A DNA stretch of 64,000 nucleotides from Pseudomonas sp. W4I3 (GCF_030816195.1 NZ_JAUSXS010000001.1:2751501-2815500); one strand, 5' to 3'; shown: positions 1-10,401, numbered from the stretch's first letter. Program-made: numbers and translations. The notes: generated by a model not told the origin, from the letters alone.

Positions 1-316
1 CTCAGTGGGTACTTGTTCGAGTGACAGTAGTCGGCCGGTGTTAGTCACCGGCACATACTTGGCAAGGTAACGCGCATTTTCCAGATGCCGTTGTCTCGCC
101 AGAAAAAGCGAGAAACGGCATCCCGGCAGTGGCCATTCCTGGCGCCTGTCTGATTCCCTCTCATCGACGCTGACCAGCACCTGAGTTGCCTCGGGAGGCT
201 ACGGACGCGCCTGCCTTTTACGGTGGGCGGGCCAGGTTCGGTTGCGCCTGTTTCACGGGTGCGGCACGGACGGGCAGTACCTGCACGACGGTTTTTCCTC
301 GCGCAGGAGTAACACC
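1..316 (+). promoter_or_regulatory. Structured 5' region upstream of mgtA
   Basis: No protein-coding gene is seen here. Two stable inverted repeats lie in it: a 7-bp stem at 34-40/46-52, and a long hairpin in which an outer 8-bp stem (85-92/114-121) encloses a 6-bp stem (94-99/108-113) around an A-rich loop. Neither is followed by a T tract, so they are not simple terminators. Mg2+ transporter genes often have regulatory leaders, so a cis-acting leader is plausible, but I do not recognise a known riboswitch class. An AGGAG ribosome-binding site at 304-308 precedes the mgtA ATG at 317. Confidence 0.4.
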
Positions 317-3023
317 ATGAACTTCACGCTGCTTAAAGAGTTCTTCGCCGGTTTCCTGCGGACCCGGCATATCGCCCGGCATTTTCGGCGCCTGGCGATG
401 CTCGAAACCGTGACCGACGCCAGTGTCAGCCGCGAAGTGCCGCCCAGCCTGGCGCAAACCCTGGTGGCCGCGGCCAACGGCAGTGCCGTGCAACTGCTGG
501 GCATGCTGGGCAGCCACGCCGAGGGCCTGAACGCTCAGGAGGCCGACGCATTGCGTGGGCAATACGGGCTCAATGAGGTCGAGCATGAGCAGCCACTGCC
601 TTGGTGGGTGCACCTGTGGCACTGCTATAAAAACCCGTTCAACCTGCTGCTGACCTTGCTGGCGGTGATTTCCTGGCTGACCGAGGACATGAAGGCCGCC
701 ACGGTGATTTTCTCCATGGTGGTGCTGTCGACTTTGCTGCGTTTCTGGCAGGAGGCCAAGTCGAACAAGGCCGCTGACGCCTTGAAAGCCATGGTCAGCA
801 ACACGGCCACAGTATTGCGCCGAGACGCGGCCAAGCGCCTCGAACTGCCGATCAAACAACTGGTACCGGGTGACCTGATCGTGTTGTCGGCCGGTGACAT
901 GATTCCCGCCGATTGTCGCGTACTCAGCGCCAAGGATTTGTTCGTCAGCCAGGCGGCAATGACCGGTGAGTCGATGCCGGTGGAGAAGTTCGTGCAGCAG
1001 CAGGATGCCCATACGCGCAACCCGCTGGACCTGGAAAACATCCTGTTCATGGGCACCAACGTAGTGTCGGGCGCCGCCACCGCGGTGATTCTGGCCACTG
1101 GCAACAGCACCTACTTCGGTGCGTTGGCGCAACGCGTCACGGCGACCGACCGCGCCACCACGTCGTTCCAGAATGGCGTCAACAAGGTCAGCTGGTTGCT
1201 GATCCGCTTCATGTTCGTGATGGCGCCGCTGGTGTTGTTCATCAATGGGTTCACCAAGGGCGACTGGACCGAAGCGCTGTTGTTCGCGCTTTCGATTGCC
1301 GTGGGCCTTACCCCCGAAATGCTGCCGATGATTGTCACCTCGACGTTGGCCAAGGGCGCGGTGTTCCTGTCGCGCAAGAAAGTCATCGTCAAGCGCCTGG
1401 ACGCGATCCAGAACTTCGGCGCCATGGATGTATTGTGCACGGACAAGACCGGCACGCTGACCCAGGACCGGATTTTCCTCGCGCGCCATGTGGATGTGTG
1501 GGGCCAGGAGTCCGAGGATGTGCTGGAAATGGCCTACCTCAACAGCTACTACCAGACCGGCTTGAAAAACCTGCTGGACGTGGCGGTACTCGAGCACGTC
1601 GAAATACACCGTGACTTGAAAGTCGGTACCGCGTTTCACAAGGTCGATGAGATTCCATTCGACTTCAATCGTCGCCGCATGTCGGTGGTGGTCGCCGAAA
1701 AGGACCAACCACATCTGTTGATCTGCAAGGGCGCGGTGGAAGAGATTCTGTCGGTGTGCAGCACCGTACGCCACGGCGAGGTCAACGAGGCGTTGACGGA
1801 CGATCTGCTGGCGCGCATTCGCCAGGTGACCGCAGCGTTCAACGAAGAAGGCCTGCGCGTGGTGGCCGTGGCCGCGCAACCGATGGCATCGGGCCGCGAC
1901 ACTTACAGCCTGGCGGATGAAAACAACCTGACCCTGATCGGCTATGTGGCGTTCCTCGACCCACCCAAGGAAAGTACCGCGCCTGCGCTCAAGGCCCTGA
2001 AGGCCCATGGCGTGGCGGTCAAGGTGCTGACGGGTGACAACGAGCTGGTCACCGCGAAAATCTGCCGTGAAGTGGGCCTTGAGCAGCAAGGGCTGCTGAT
2101 GGGCAGCGCTATCGAAGACATGACCGACGCCGAGCTGGCCCTGGCCGTGGAAACCACCAACGTGTTCGCCAAGCTCACGCCCAGCCACAAGGAGCGCATT
2201 GTGCGCCTGCTCAAGGCCAACGGGCATGTGGTCGGGTTCATGGGCGACGGCATCAACGACGCGCCGGCATTGCGTACGGCCGATATCGGTATCTCGGTGG
2301 ACAGCGCGGTGGACATCGCCAAGGAAGCCGCCGACATCATCCTGCTGGAAAAGAGCCTGATGATCCTGGAGGAGGGCGTGCTGGAAGGCCGGCGCACCTT
2401 TGCCAACATGCTCAAGTACATCAAGATGACCGCCAGTTCCAACTTCGGCAACGTGTTCTCGGTGCTGGGTGGCGAGTGCGTTTATTCCGTTTCTGCCCAT
2501 GCTGCCGATGCACCTGCTGGTGCAGAACCTGCTGTATGACATCTCGCAGATCGCCATTCCCTTCGACAATGTCGACGAGGAGATGCTCGCCCAGCCGCAA
2601 CGCTGGCAGCCGGGGGATGTGGGGCGCTTCATGCTGTTCTTCGGGCCGATCAGCTCGATCTTCGACATCACCACGTTCGCACTCATGTGGTATGTCTTCG
2701 ATGCCAACACCCCGGACCACCAGACCCTGTTCCAGTCAGGCTGGTTCGTGGTGGGGCTGCTCACCCAGACGTTGATCGTGCACATGATCCGCACCCCGAA
2801 AATCCCGTTCCTGCAAAGCCGTGCGGCGTTGCCGTTGATGGTGATGACGGGCGTGATCATGGCCGTTGGCATCTTCCTGCCGATGGGGCCGCTGGCGCAT
2901 TACTTCAAATTACAGGCCCTGCCGTCGCTGTACTTCGTGTTCCTGCCAGTGATTCTGCTGGCCTACATGGCACTGACCCAGGCGGTGAAGGGCTATTACA
3001 TCCGCAAGTTTGGCTGGCAGTAA
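317..3023 (+). pseudogene. mgtA: Magnesium-translocating P-type ATPase, frameshifted
   Basis: P3-type ATPase for Mg2+ uptake across the inner membrane. The first part (317 to about 2466) shows the TGES actuator motif, the phosphorylation motif DKTGTLT, and the hinge motif TGDNELVT followed by GDGINDAPAL. The C-terminal membrane segments continue in another frame from 2469 to 3023. The break is a run of three G at 2467-2469 where two would keep the frame: removing one restores VLVASAFIPFLPMLP, which is what the family has there. As read, the first frame ends at 2539 with a nonsense tail, giving a protein without its last membrane helices. Start 317 is chosen for its AGGAG site. It could be a real inactivating mutation or a sequencing error. 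mgtC follows. Confidence 0.88.
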
Positions 3024-3083
3024 CACGCTTTCTGCCTGGGCCGGGCTCGCCCTGATGACAATTAGCCAAGCGAAAGTGGTTCT

Positions 3084-3183
3084 TGTAGGAGCGAGCTTGC
3101 TCGCGAAAAACCCTCAGGCAACGCGTTCATTCTGGATAAACACGGTGGGCCCTAAGTTCTTCGCGAGCAAGCTCGCTCCTACA
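3084..3183. repeat. REP doublet (REPIN)
   Basis: Two inverted copies of the Pseudomonas REP sequence GTAGGAGCGAGCTTGCTCGC, at 3085-3107 and 3158-3182, face each other across a spacer of about 50 bp. The same family recurs at 32339-32438. It lies between mgtA and mgtC and could form a long hairpin in the transcript. Confidence 0.92.
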
Positions 3184-3265
3184 AAAAAGCATTAAAGCTT
3201 GCCCGCGATGGGCTCGCACGGATTCGCGGCATTTCCAGTTGCCGCAGCACTCATGGAGTTTTTTT

Positions 3266-3982
3266 ATGCAGGCAATCAACAACATCAACCTCGACTCGCT
3301 GGTCGACACTGTCGTCAGCCTGACCGCGGCGTTCATTCTCGGCGGCCTGATCGGCTTCGAACGCCAGTACCGCCAGCGCACCGCCGGCTTGCGCACCAAT
3401 GTGCTGGTGGCGGTCGGCGCGGCGATCTTTGTCGACATGGCCAATCGCCTCGGCGGTGCTGAAGGCGCGGTGCGCGTGGTCGCGTATGTGGTCTCGGGCA
3501 TCGGCTTTCTGGGCGCGGGGGTGATCATGCGCGAAGAAGGCAATGTGCGCGGGCTCAACACGGCCGCCACCCTCTGGGCATCGGCCGCGGTCGGCGCCTG
3601 TGCGGGCGCCGACCTGATCCTTGAGGCGCTGCTGGGTACGCTGTTCGTATTGGCGGCCAATACCTTGCTGCGGCCGATCGTCAATAACATCAACCGCCAG
3701 CCGTTGGACGTAGTATCGGCCGAAGTCACCAACATCCTCTATGTCATCGCGCGGCGCAGTCAGCAACAGGCGGTCATGGTGCTGCTGGAAGCCGAGCTGG
3801 CGCGGTGCAACTACCCGGCCAGTGACGTCGATGTACGGCCGTTCGGCAGCGAAGAAGTTGAAATCGAGGCCACCCTGGCCGCCACGTCGGTCGACGGTGA
3901 TGAGCTGGATGCATTGGTGACGCGTATATCTACCTCCAGTCTGGTGGTGCAGGCGTTCTGGAGCCCAAGTACCACCGACTGA
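3266..3982 (+). CDS. mgtC: MgtC/SapB family protein
   Basis: 238-residue inner-membrane protein with an N-terminal hydrophobic MgtC domain ([29 protein letters not shown] motifs) and a soluble C-terminal domain of about 85 residues. MgtC proteins support growth in low Mg2+ and in Salmonella inhibit the F-type ATPase; they are not thought to carry Mg2+ themselves. The ATG at 3266 is preferred over an upstream alternative start because a GGAG site sits at 3255-3258. Position after mgtA matches the frequent pairing of MgtC with a Mg2+ P-type ATPase. A REP doublet separates the two genes, so cotranscription is uncertain. Confidence 0.9.
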   Translation: MQAINNINLDSLVDTVVSLTAAFILGGLIGFERQYRQRTAGLRTNVLVAVGAAIFVDMANRLGGAEGAVRVVAYVVSGIGFLGAGVIMREEGNVRGLNTAATLWASAAVGACAGADLILEALLGTLFVLAANTLLRPIVNNINRQPLDVVSAEVTNILYVIARRSQQQAVMVLLEAELARCNYPASDVDVRPFGSEEVEIEATLAATSVDGDELDALVTRISTSSLVVQAFWSPSTTD

Positions 3983-4268
3983 CTCGCCTGCATGACCCCC
4001 GTCGAGCCAACATCGGCTACGCTTTATCGAGGAAAAATCCTACAGCCAGTCAGGACTATCCCTTCAATCAAAACGTCATTGCATTGCTAAGGTTGCGCAC
4101 TTACGGCTGGCAGCTCGTTTGGTCTGGCTGTCATTGCTCGTGATGTTTCAATGCAAGGGGCCGGGCCCGTGTTGAGAATAAGCAGTACCGTTTGTCGGAA
4201 CTGTCATTTCTCACAGGTACCGAGTCCCTATTTGATATGTAGGGTACTTTGACCGCCTAGGGGTATGT

Positions 4269-4895
4269 ATGAGCAAAGCATTAATCGTGGATGACCATCC
4301 GTTTATACGTGCGACGGTCAAACATCTGCTGAAGTTGGAAGGCTTCGATGAAATTTATCAGGCGGGTGATGGAGCGGATGCGATGCAATTGGCGCGGGAG
4401 CAACGTCCCGAGCTGATCATCCTTGACCTGGCGATGCCCAAGCTGGGTGGGCTGGAGGTTATCAGTCGGATCAAGGCCCTGGGTCTGCCGTGCAGGATCC
4501 TGGTGCTGACGTCGTACCTGGCAGTGTTTTTTTCCACCCGTTGCATGCGAGCCGGGGCCATGGGGTTTGTAGCCAAGACCGGCGAACTGGACGAGCTGCA
4601 AAAGGCTATCAGGGCGATCCAGTCAGGCTACAGCTGCTTCCCGAGCCTGCCTACCAGCTCGGTACGCCGTGACGATCTGCAAGAAACAGAGCGGCAGATG
4701 ATCGAGTGTTTGTCAGACCGTGAACTGACCGTATTGCAGAAGCTGGCCTTGGGGCTGGGCAACAAGGAAATTGCCGAGGACATGCTGCTGAGCCACAAGA
4801 CTATCAGCACCTACAAGACACGCCTCAAGGAGAAGTTACGTATGTCCTCAGTGGTGCACCTGTCCAAGTTTGCCCAGCGCAATCATCTGATCTGA
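4269..4895 (+). CDS. BvgA/EvgA-type response regulator
   Basis: 208-residue NarL/FixJ-family regulator. The receiver domain (residues 1-120) has the acidic pair in VDDHP and the phospho-acceptor Asp53 in LDLAMP. A LuxR-type HTH (about 145-205, LSDRELTVLQKLALGLGNKEIA) follows. The gene ends 6 bp before the start of the BvgS-like sensor kinase, which is its evident partner. Together they form an EvgAS/BvgAS-type system; the target genes are not visible from sequence. The 280 bp upstream holds no gene and is presumably the operon promoter. Confidence 0.9.
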   Translation: MSKALIVDDHPFIRATVKHLLKLEGFDEIYQAGDGADAMQLAREQRPELIILDLAMPKLGGLEVISRIKALGLPCRILVLTSYLAVFFSTRCMRAGAMGFVAKTGELDELQKAIRAIQSGYSCFPSLPTSSVRRDDLQETERQMIECLSDRELTVLQKLALGLGNKEIAEDMLLSHKTISTYKTRLKEKLRMSSVVHLSKFAQRNHLI

Positions 4896-4901
4896 TGTGA
4901 A

Positions 4902-7900
4902 ATGACCGCCGTCGCGTTCAAGCGGTTCGCCACGATCCTCTGGTTGAGCCTATTGCCCATGGTCGCGATGGCCTTTGACGAGCCCACTGTGTTGCGGCTG
5001 TTGGGCCACTCTCGTATCGACCCTCCCATCGTCACGCTGCACGAGGACGACTGGCGCTGGTTGCGCGAACGGCGCACGTTGTTGATGGGGGTGTCCGCGC
5101 CCGATTACGCCCCCTTCGACCTGACCAACAACCGTGATGAGCTTGAAGGCATCACCGCCGATTTCGCAGCATTGGTCAGCCAGGCGCTGAATATCTCCAT
5201 TGAAGTTCGCTGTTACGAAACCCGCGATGAAGTGATCGAAGCCCTCAAGCGAGGCGACGTGGATTTCCTTGGTTCGGCCAATGGCTATGAAGCCGCTGAT
5301 CCGCAACTGGTCTTGTCCCGCTCCTACGCCAATGACCAACCCACCCTGGTCACCCGTATCAACGATAGCCAGGCGCTGAGTGCCGACTTGGCGGGCAAGC
5401 GCGTGGCAATGCTTTATCACTATCTGCAACCTGAAGTGGTAAGGGCCTTTTACCCCCGTGCCCAGGTGGAGCTGTTTTCCTCGGCCTTCGAGGCTATCGG
5501 CGCGGTGGCATTTGGGCGGGCCGATGTGTATCTGGGCGATGCCATCAGCGCCAATTACCTGATCAACCGAAACCAGCTCAATATCGTGCGCATGGCGGAT
5601 TTTTCTACCCTTGAAGTCAACCCGTTTGCCTTTGCGTTCACCCGGCAGAATACGCGGCTGCCGCCGATCATCAATGCGGCGCTGGAGGCGATTCCCGCCA
5701 GTGAGCAGATGGAAATATTGCGCCGCTGGAGCAGCGGCAACCTTGGCATTGTCGGCACCGGTCGGTTGCACCTGAGTGCCAGTGAACAACGCTGGCTCCT
5801 CAAGCATCCACGGGCCAAGGTCGCGGTACTGGACAACCTCCTGCCGCTGTCAGTCGTTGATGACCAGGGGCGATTCGAGGGGCTGAGCGCCGAGGTGCTG
5901 TCACGTATCAGCCTGCGCACCGGCTTGAAGTTCGACGTGGTGCGGGGCAGCTCGATACCGCGCCAGATCGAACAGGTCAGCGTCGGCGCGGCGGATATGC
6001 TGGCGGTCGTGACACCCAGTGCCGAACGCGCCGAGAAGGTGCGGTTTACCCGGCCTTACCTGACCAACGCCTTGGTGCTGATAACCCGAGGGGACGAACA
6101 CAGCCCGATCACGCTGGAGGATATGGTGGGTAAACGCCTGGCGATGATCGGCGGCAACGGGCTGCGCGACAAGATCGCGCGGGACTTTCCGGGCATCTTG
6201 TTCATCGATGTAGAGAGCGCGGAACAGGCGATGGCGATGGTGGCCAGGGGCGAGGCGGAGGGGGCAGTCAATTCGCTGATCAGTGCGCGCTATATGATCG
6301 CCCGGTATTACCGCGACCGGTTGCGCATCACTAGCACGGTCGGCTCCGATCCCGCGCGCATCACGTTCGGGGTCAATCGCAGTCAATTGGAGCTTTATTC
6401 GATCCTCGACAAGGCGCTGCTAAGCATCACTCCGCAGGAAATGGACGAGATGATTGCCCAATGGCGCAGCGAGGTGATTATCGAAGACAGTTACTGGCTG
6501 CGGCACCGCAATGTGATCATTCAGGGGTTCGGGCTGGCCGCGCTGTTGCTGATCGTCACGCTGAGTTGGGCTATCTATTTGCGTAGCCTGATCCGCAAGC
6601 GCGTCCAGGCCGAACGCGCCTTGAGCGACCAGATGCGCTTTATGAGCGTGTTGATCGACGGCACGCCTCACCCCATTTATGTGCGTGACCGGCAGGGCCG
6701 ATTGATGGCCTGCAACAACGCTTATCTGGACGTCTTTGGCTATAAGCTCGAAGACGTGATTGGCAAAACCGTGGTGCAAGCCGACGCCGACAACTTGCCC
6801 CAGGCTCAGTCGTTTCATCAGGACTATCTGCGCTTGATGGCAGACGGCGAGCCGCAGATTCACGACCGTATACTCAAGTTGCCCACTGGGGAGGCCCTGA
6901 CTATCTACCAGTGGATGCTGCCGTACCGCGATGGTGATGAGAAAGTGGTGGGCATGATTGCCGGCTGGGTTGACGTAAGCGAGCGCCAACAGCTGTTGGG
7001 TCAGTTGCAGGAAGCCAAGGACGAGGCCGACGCCGCCAACCGGGCCAAGACTACGTTTCTGGCGACCATGAGCCACGAAATCCGCACGCCGATGAACGCG
7101 GTGATCGGCATGATCGAGCTGGCCCTGAGGAATGCCGAGCAGGGCGTGGCCGACCGGGATGCCCTGGAGGTGGCTTCGGAGGCCTCGCGCGGCATGCTTG
7201 AGTTGATCGGCGATATTCTCGACATCGCGCGGATCGAATCCGGGCATTTATCGTTGACCTTGGAACCCGCCAATCCGCACGAGCTACTGACGTCGGTGGC
7301 ACGCGTGTTCGAAGGACTGGCGCGGGCCAAGGGGTTGGTGCTGCAGGTGGAACTGGATCCTTTGGTCGACCGCATGGTGCTGGTTGATCCACTGCGTTTC
7401 AAGCAGGTGGTGTCGAATCTGCTGAGCAATGCCATTAAGTTCACCCACAAGGGCCGGGTCGAGCTCGGCGCTCATGCGGCCTGCGAAGGGGATCACCTTG
7501 GGCTGAAATTATGGGTGCAGGACACCGGAATTGGCATCAGCGCCCAAGACCAGCTGCGCCTGTTCAGCCCCTTCATCCAGGGCAGCAATGGCGAGCAGTC
7601 TGCGCGCAGTGGCTCAGGCCTGGGATTGGTGATCAGCCGCAACTTGTGCGAAATGATGGGCGGCCGGTTGCACTTGAGCAGTGTGCTGGGGCAGGGCACG
7701 CGAGTAGACGTCACGTTGGCCCTGACTATGACGGATTTACTGCCGCAGGAGGGCGCGTCGGCGAATGCTGCGGTATCTGCCGCCCACGCCCTGAGTATCC
7801 TGGTGGTGGACGACTACCCGGCCAACCGGTTGCTGCTGGCCAGGCAGTTGAGCTTCCTGGGCCACCGTATCACCACGGCTGAGGATGGGGTTCAAGGGCT

Positions 7901-8525
7901 CGAGCTGTGGCGGGCCGGGCAGTTCGACGGCGTCATTACCGACTGCAACATGCCGTTCAAAAATGGTTACCAGTTGGCACAGGACATCCGTGCATTGGAG
8001 CATGAACGCGGCCTGGCGCCTTGCCTGCTGCTGGGGTTTACCGCCAATGCCCAGCCCGAAGAGGCCGAGCGCTGCCGGCAAGCCGGTATGGATGGATGCC
8101 TGTTCAAACCCACCGGGCTTGACGATTTGCGCGTGGCGCTGGCATCGCGCTCCACCTGCGTGCTCAGCGTTGAAGCAACGACGTTTGATTTGAGCACCCT
8201 GATCGTATTGGTCGGTGAGGATCATCACGCGCTTACCGAACTGTTGGTACCGCTGCTCGACAGCCTGGAGGAGGACCGGGCGCTGTTGCCGGCGCTGCAG
8301 CACAAAGCTGACTTCGCCAGGCTGCACGACCTTGCACATCGCGCCAAGGGCGGTGCGCGAATGGTCAAGGCGCAGGTGTTGATCGCTCGCTGTGAAGCCC
8401 TCGAGGCTGTCTGTGAGAGACAGGACCGCACCGCGCTGGAGACGGCGATCGACGGTGTGGGGGAAGCAATCATCGCTCTGCATGAGGGGTTGAGTACGCA
8501 TTGCAATCAGACGGCATCCCGATGA
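4902..8525 (+). CDS. BvgS/EvgS-type hybrid sensor histidine kinase
   Basis: 1207-residue unorthodox kinase. In order it shows a signal peptide (residues 1-24), two periplasmic solute-binding (SBP_bac_3, venus-flytrap) domains at about 50-280 and 290-530, a membrane helix near 548-568, a PAS domain (about 590-700), a HisKA domain with His725 in SHEIRTPMNA, a HATPase domain ending in GSGLGLVIS, a receiver with Asp1014 in ITDCNMP, and a C-terminal Hpt domain with His1146 in LAHRAKGG. This is the complete phosphorelay order of BvgS and EvgS. It probably feeds phosphate to the regulator encoded just upstream. Confidence 0.92.
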   Translation: MTAVAFKRFATILWLSLLPMVAMAFDEPTVLRLLGHSRIDPPIVTLHEDDWRWLRERRTLLMGVSAPDYAPFDLTNNRDELEGITADFAALVSQALNISIEVRCYETRDEVIEALKRGDVDFLGSANGYEAADPQLVLSRSYANDQPTLVTRINDSQALSADLAGKRVAMLYHYLQPEVVRAFYPRAQVELFSSAFEAIGAVAFGRADVYLGDAISANYLINRNQLNIVRMADFSTLEVNPFAFAFTRQNTRLPPIINAALEAIPASEQMEILRRWSSGNLGIVGTGRLHLSASEQRWLLKHPRAKVAVLDNLLPLSVVDDQGRFEGLSAEVLSRISLRTGLKFDVVRGSSIPRQIEQVSVGAADMLAVVTPSAERAEKVRFTRPYLTNALVLITRGDEHSPITLEDMVGKRLAMIGGNGLRDKIARDFPGILFIDVESAEQAMAMVARGEAEGAVNSLISARYMIARYYRDRLRITSTVGSDPARITFGVNRSQLELYSILDKALLSITPQEMDEMIAQWRSEVIIEDSYWLRHRNVIIQGFGLAALLLIVTLSWAIYLRSLIRKRVQAERALSDQMRFMSVLIDGTPHPIYVRDRQGRLMACNNAYLDVFGYKLEDVIGKTVVQADADNLPQAQSFHQDYLRLMADGEPQIHDRILKLPTGEALTIYQWMLPYRDGDEKVVGMIAGWVDVSERQQLLGQLQEAKDEADAANRAKTTFLATMSHEIRTPMNAVIGMIELALRNAEQGVADRDALEVASEASRGMLELIGDILDIARIESGHLSLTLEPANPHELLTSVARVFEGLARAKGLVLQVELDPLVDRMVLVDPLRFKQVVSNLLSNAIKFTHKGRVELGAHAACEGDHLGLKLWVQDTGIGISAQDQLRLFSPFIQGSNGEQSARSGSGLGLVISRNLCEMMGGRLHLSSVLGQGTRVDVTLALTMTDLLPQEGASANAAVSAAHALSILVVDDYPANRLLLARQLSFLGHRITTAEDGVQGLELWRAGQFDGVITDCNMPFKNGYQLAQDIRALEHERGLAPCLLLGFTANAQPEEAERCRQAGMDGCLFKPTGLDDLRVALASRSTCVLSVEATTFDLSTLIVLVGEDHHALTELLVPLLDSLEEDRALLPALQHKADFARLHDLAHRAKGGARMVKAQVLIARCEALEAVCERQDRTALETAIDGVGEAIIALHEGLSTHCNQTASR

Positions 8526-8649
8526 ATGCCATTCAGGGCTTTTGGGAGAAGTCCTACATGACAGGGGAACATGCCTGATTTTGTCGTCGAGATTTGTCTG
8601 GAGAATGGGCGACGCTCACTGACGAGCGCTGCCTGCCCAGGGGTTTGCC

Positions 8650-9072
8650 ATGCCGAACAAAGCACTGACCATCCTGATTGCCGATGATCTGCACTTGCAA
8701 CGGCTGTACATCGAAAAAATGCTCAACCAGTTGGGGTATTACCGGATTGTGCCGGTGCAAACCTTCGAAGAAGTCCAGATCCTCACCGACATTCCGGCCA
8801 GACCCTTCGATGTGCTGATCATCAATGCGGGGCTGGCGGCCCATGCGAGTGGGCCCCATCCTCAGGTTCGCCATGTACTGGTCTACGACAACCTTGACCT
8901 GGGTAACCCCGCCGGTGCAATGCCGGCGGTAGCGGTACGCCTGCCCGGCGTGCCAGACAACGTCAACCTCGAACACTTCATGGACATCATCGACCCACCC
9001 AAGGCCAGGACCGGCTTGCGGGTGCTGCCGTGGCTGAGGGCGTTGTCCCGCCAGCCGGTGGCCGGAGTCTAG
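8650..9072 (+). CDS. Degenerate receiver-domain protein
   Basis: 140-residue protein whose N-terminus reads as a receiver domain (ILIADDLHLQRLYIEKML) with the acidic pair at 12-13. The phospho-acceptor position at the end of strand 3 is Asn59 (DVLIIN), and the conserved Thr/Ser and Lys are not evident. It is therefore a pseudo-receiver and may act by binding rather than by phosphorylation. It lies 125 bp downstream of the BvgS-like kinase on the same strand and may belong to the same pathway. Its stop overlaps the stop of the convergent DAHP synthase gene. Confidence 0.72.
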   Translation: MPNKALTILIADDLHLQRLYIEKMLNQLGYYRIVPVQTFEEVQILTDIPARPFDVLIINAGLAAHASGPHPQVRHVLVYDNLDLGNPAGAMPAVAVRLPGVPDNVNLEHFMDIIDPPKARTGLRVLPWLRALSRQPVAGV

Positions 9073-10160
9073 GCCAGCGCTGGCGCCCTGTTGCTGTGTC
9101 CACGAAGGCGCTCGGCGGCACTGCGCAGCAACTGCTCGGTGCCCGCCCAACCCAGGCAACCGTCGGTCACCGACACGCCGTACTTCATTGACGGGCTCAG
9201 AGGTTGGCAACCCTCGAACAGGTGGCTTTCGAGCATCATGCCGATCAACGACGTATCGCCCTGCAAGCGTTGCTCCAGCACCTCGCTGAATACCGCCGGC
9301 TGGCGCAGTGGGTCTTTACCACTGTTGGCGTGGCTGCAATCGACCATGATGCGTGCCGCTACCTTGGACTTGGCCAGGTCTTGCTTCACTTGGGACACAC
9401 TTTGCGCATCGTAGTTTGGCCCACGGTGACCACCGCGCAGCACCAGGTGAGTGTCGGGGTTGCCAGGCGTCTGGATGATCGCCGGATGCCCCTGGCTGTC
9501 GACGCCGAAGTGGCGGTGCGGGTGCGAGGCCGAGCGCATTGCGTCACAAGCAATCGCGACGCCGCCGTCGGTACCGTTTTTGAAGCCTACGGGCATGCCC
9601 AGGCCGCTGGCCATTTCGCGGTGGATCTGCGATTCGGTGGTGCGTGCGCCAATCGCAACCCAACTGAGCAGGTCATCGAAGTAGCCGGCGGCCATGGGTT
9701 GCAACAGCTCGGTGGCGACCGGCAAGCCCAGGCGCAGCATTTCGCGCATCAGTTCCCGCGACAGGGTCAAGCCCGCGGCCATGTCATCGCTGCCATCAAG
9801 GTGCGGATCGTAAGCCAGGCCTTTCCAGCCAATGGTGGTACGGGGCTTTTCGACGTAGGCGCGGACGACCAGCAGCATCTGGTCGCTGACTTCAAGCGCG
9901 AGCTTCTTCAGATTGCGCGCGTATTCCATGGCCGATTGCGGATCGTGTATCGAGCATGGGCCGACAATCACCAGCAAGCGTGAATCCTGGCCATTGAGAA
10001 TGGCGCGTACGGCTTGGCGGTGGGCGTGCACCTGTTCATTGAGGAACGGGCTGAGGGGCAGTTGATGCTTGAGCTCCAGGGCGCTTGGCAGGCGCTGGGT
10101 CAAGGCTTCATTGGCACTGTCGAGCGTAGAGACGGGCAAAGCGGCGATAGAGGCGTTCAT
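9069..10160 (-). CDS. 3-deoxy-7-phosphoheptulonate synthase (DAHP synthase, class I)
   Basis: 363-residue enzyme that condenses phosphoenolpyruvate with erythrose 4-phosphate in the first step of aromatic amino acid synthesis. AroF/AroG-type motifs include VGPCSIHDP, EKPRTTIGWKG, GARTTESQIHRE and KNGTDG. The ATG at 10160 is chosen; a TTG two codons upstream is also possible because AGGA lies close to it. The gene has a leader of more than 450 bp with two small ORFs and an intrinsic terminator, which implies control by aromatic amino acid supply. Which of Phe, Tyr or Trp inhibits the enzyme cannot be told here. Confidence 0.95.
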   Translation of the reverse strand: MNASIAALPVSTLDSANEALTQRLPSALELKHQLPLSPFLNEQVHAHRQAVRAILNGQDSRLLVIVGPCSIHDPQSAMEYARNLKKLALEVSDQMLLVVRAYVEKPRTTIGWKGLAYDPHLDGSDDMAAGLTLSRELMREMLRLGLPVATELLQPMAAGYFDDLLSWVAIGARTTESQIHREMASGLGMPVGFKNGTDGGVAIACDAMRSASHPHRHFGVDSQGHPAIIQTPGNPDTHLVLRGGHRGPNYDAQSVSQVKQDLAKSKVAARIMVDCSHANSGKDPLRQPAVFSEVLEQRLQGDTSLIGMMLESHLFEGCQPLSPSMKYGVSVTDGCLGWAGTEQLLRSAAERLRGHSNRAPALA

Positions 10161-10205
10161 ATTCAAGGTTTCCTGGGCAAGCGGCGGGCGATTCCCGCGC
10201 CTGGC

Positions 10206-10355
10206 CTACTGGGGTGTTCGACAATTGGCCGTATTGGCCAGCGTTGGCTTGCCACCAAGAGGTGACCGATCGGAGGCGGCAGGCTGTCCCGAACGGGGCT
10301 GGCTAAATCGCCATGCAGCGCACGTGTCGTAGCGGTAATAGGTGGCGTAGTTCAT
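10206..10355 (-). CDS. Small ORF in the DAHP synthase leader (uORF2)
   Basis: A 49-codon ORF begins MNYATYYRYD and has a strong AAAGGAA ribosome-binding site upstream of its ATG at 10355. The first 17 residues hold four Tyr, one Trp and one Phe. It lies between the leader terminator and the DAHP synthase start, ending 45 bp before that start. It may be a second aromatic-sensing peptide or a translational coupler. No database family is recognised. Confidence 0.5.
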   Translation of the reverse strand: MNYATYYRYDTCAAWRFSQPRSGQPAASDRSPLGGKPTLANTANCRTPQ

Positions 10356-10401
10356 GTCGTGATTCCTTTAAGTGCTTGATCGAACAAAATTGTCAGGGCC
10401 T

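Noticed and set aside
2460-2480. Programmed ribosomal frameshift in mgtA
   Set aside because: No slippery heptamer or stimulatory structure is evident, and the family has no known frameshifting; a plain insertion explains it.
218-2872. 884-codon open frame on the minus strand across mgtA
   Set aside because: Antisense shadow of a conserved ATPase gene; high GC leaves long open frames opposite real genes, and the translation resembles no protein family.
3084-3183. Intrinsic terminator after mgtA
   Set aside because: The inverted repeats match the REP family, which recurs at 32339, and no T tract follows.
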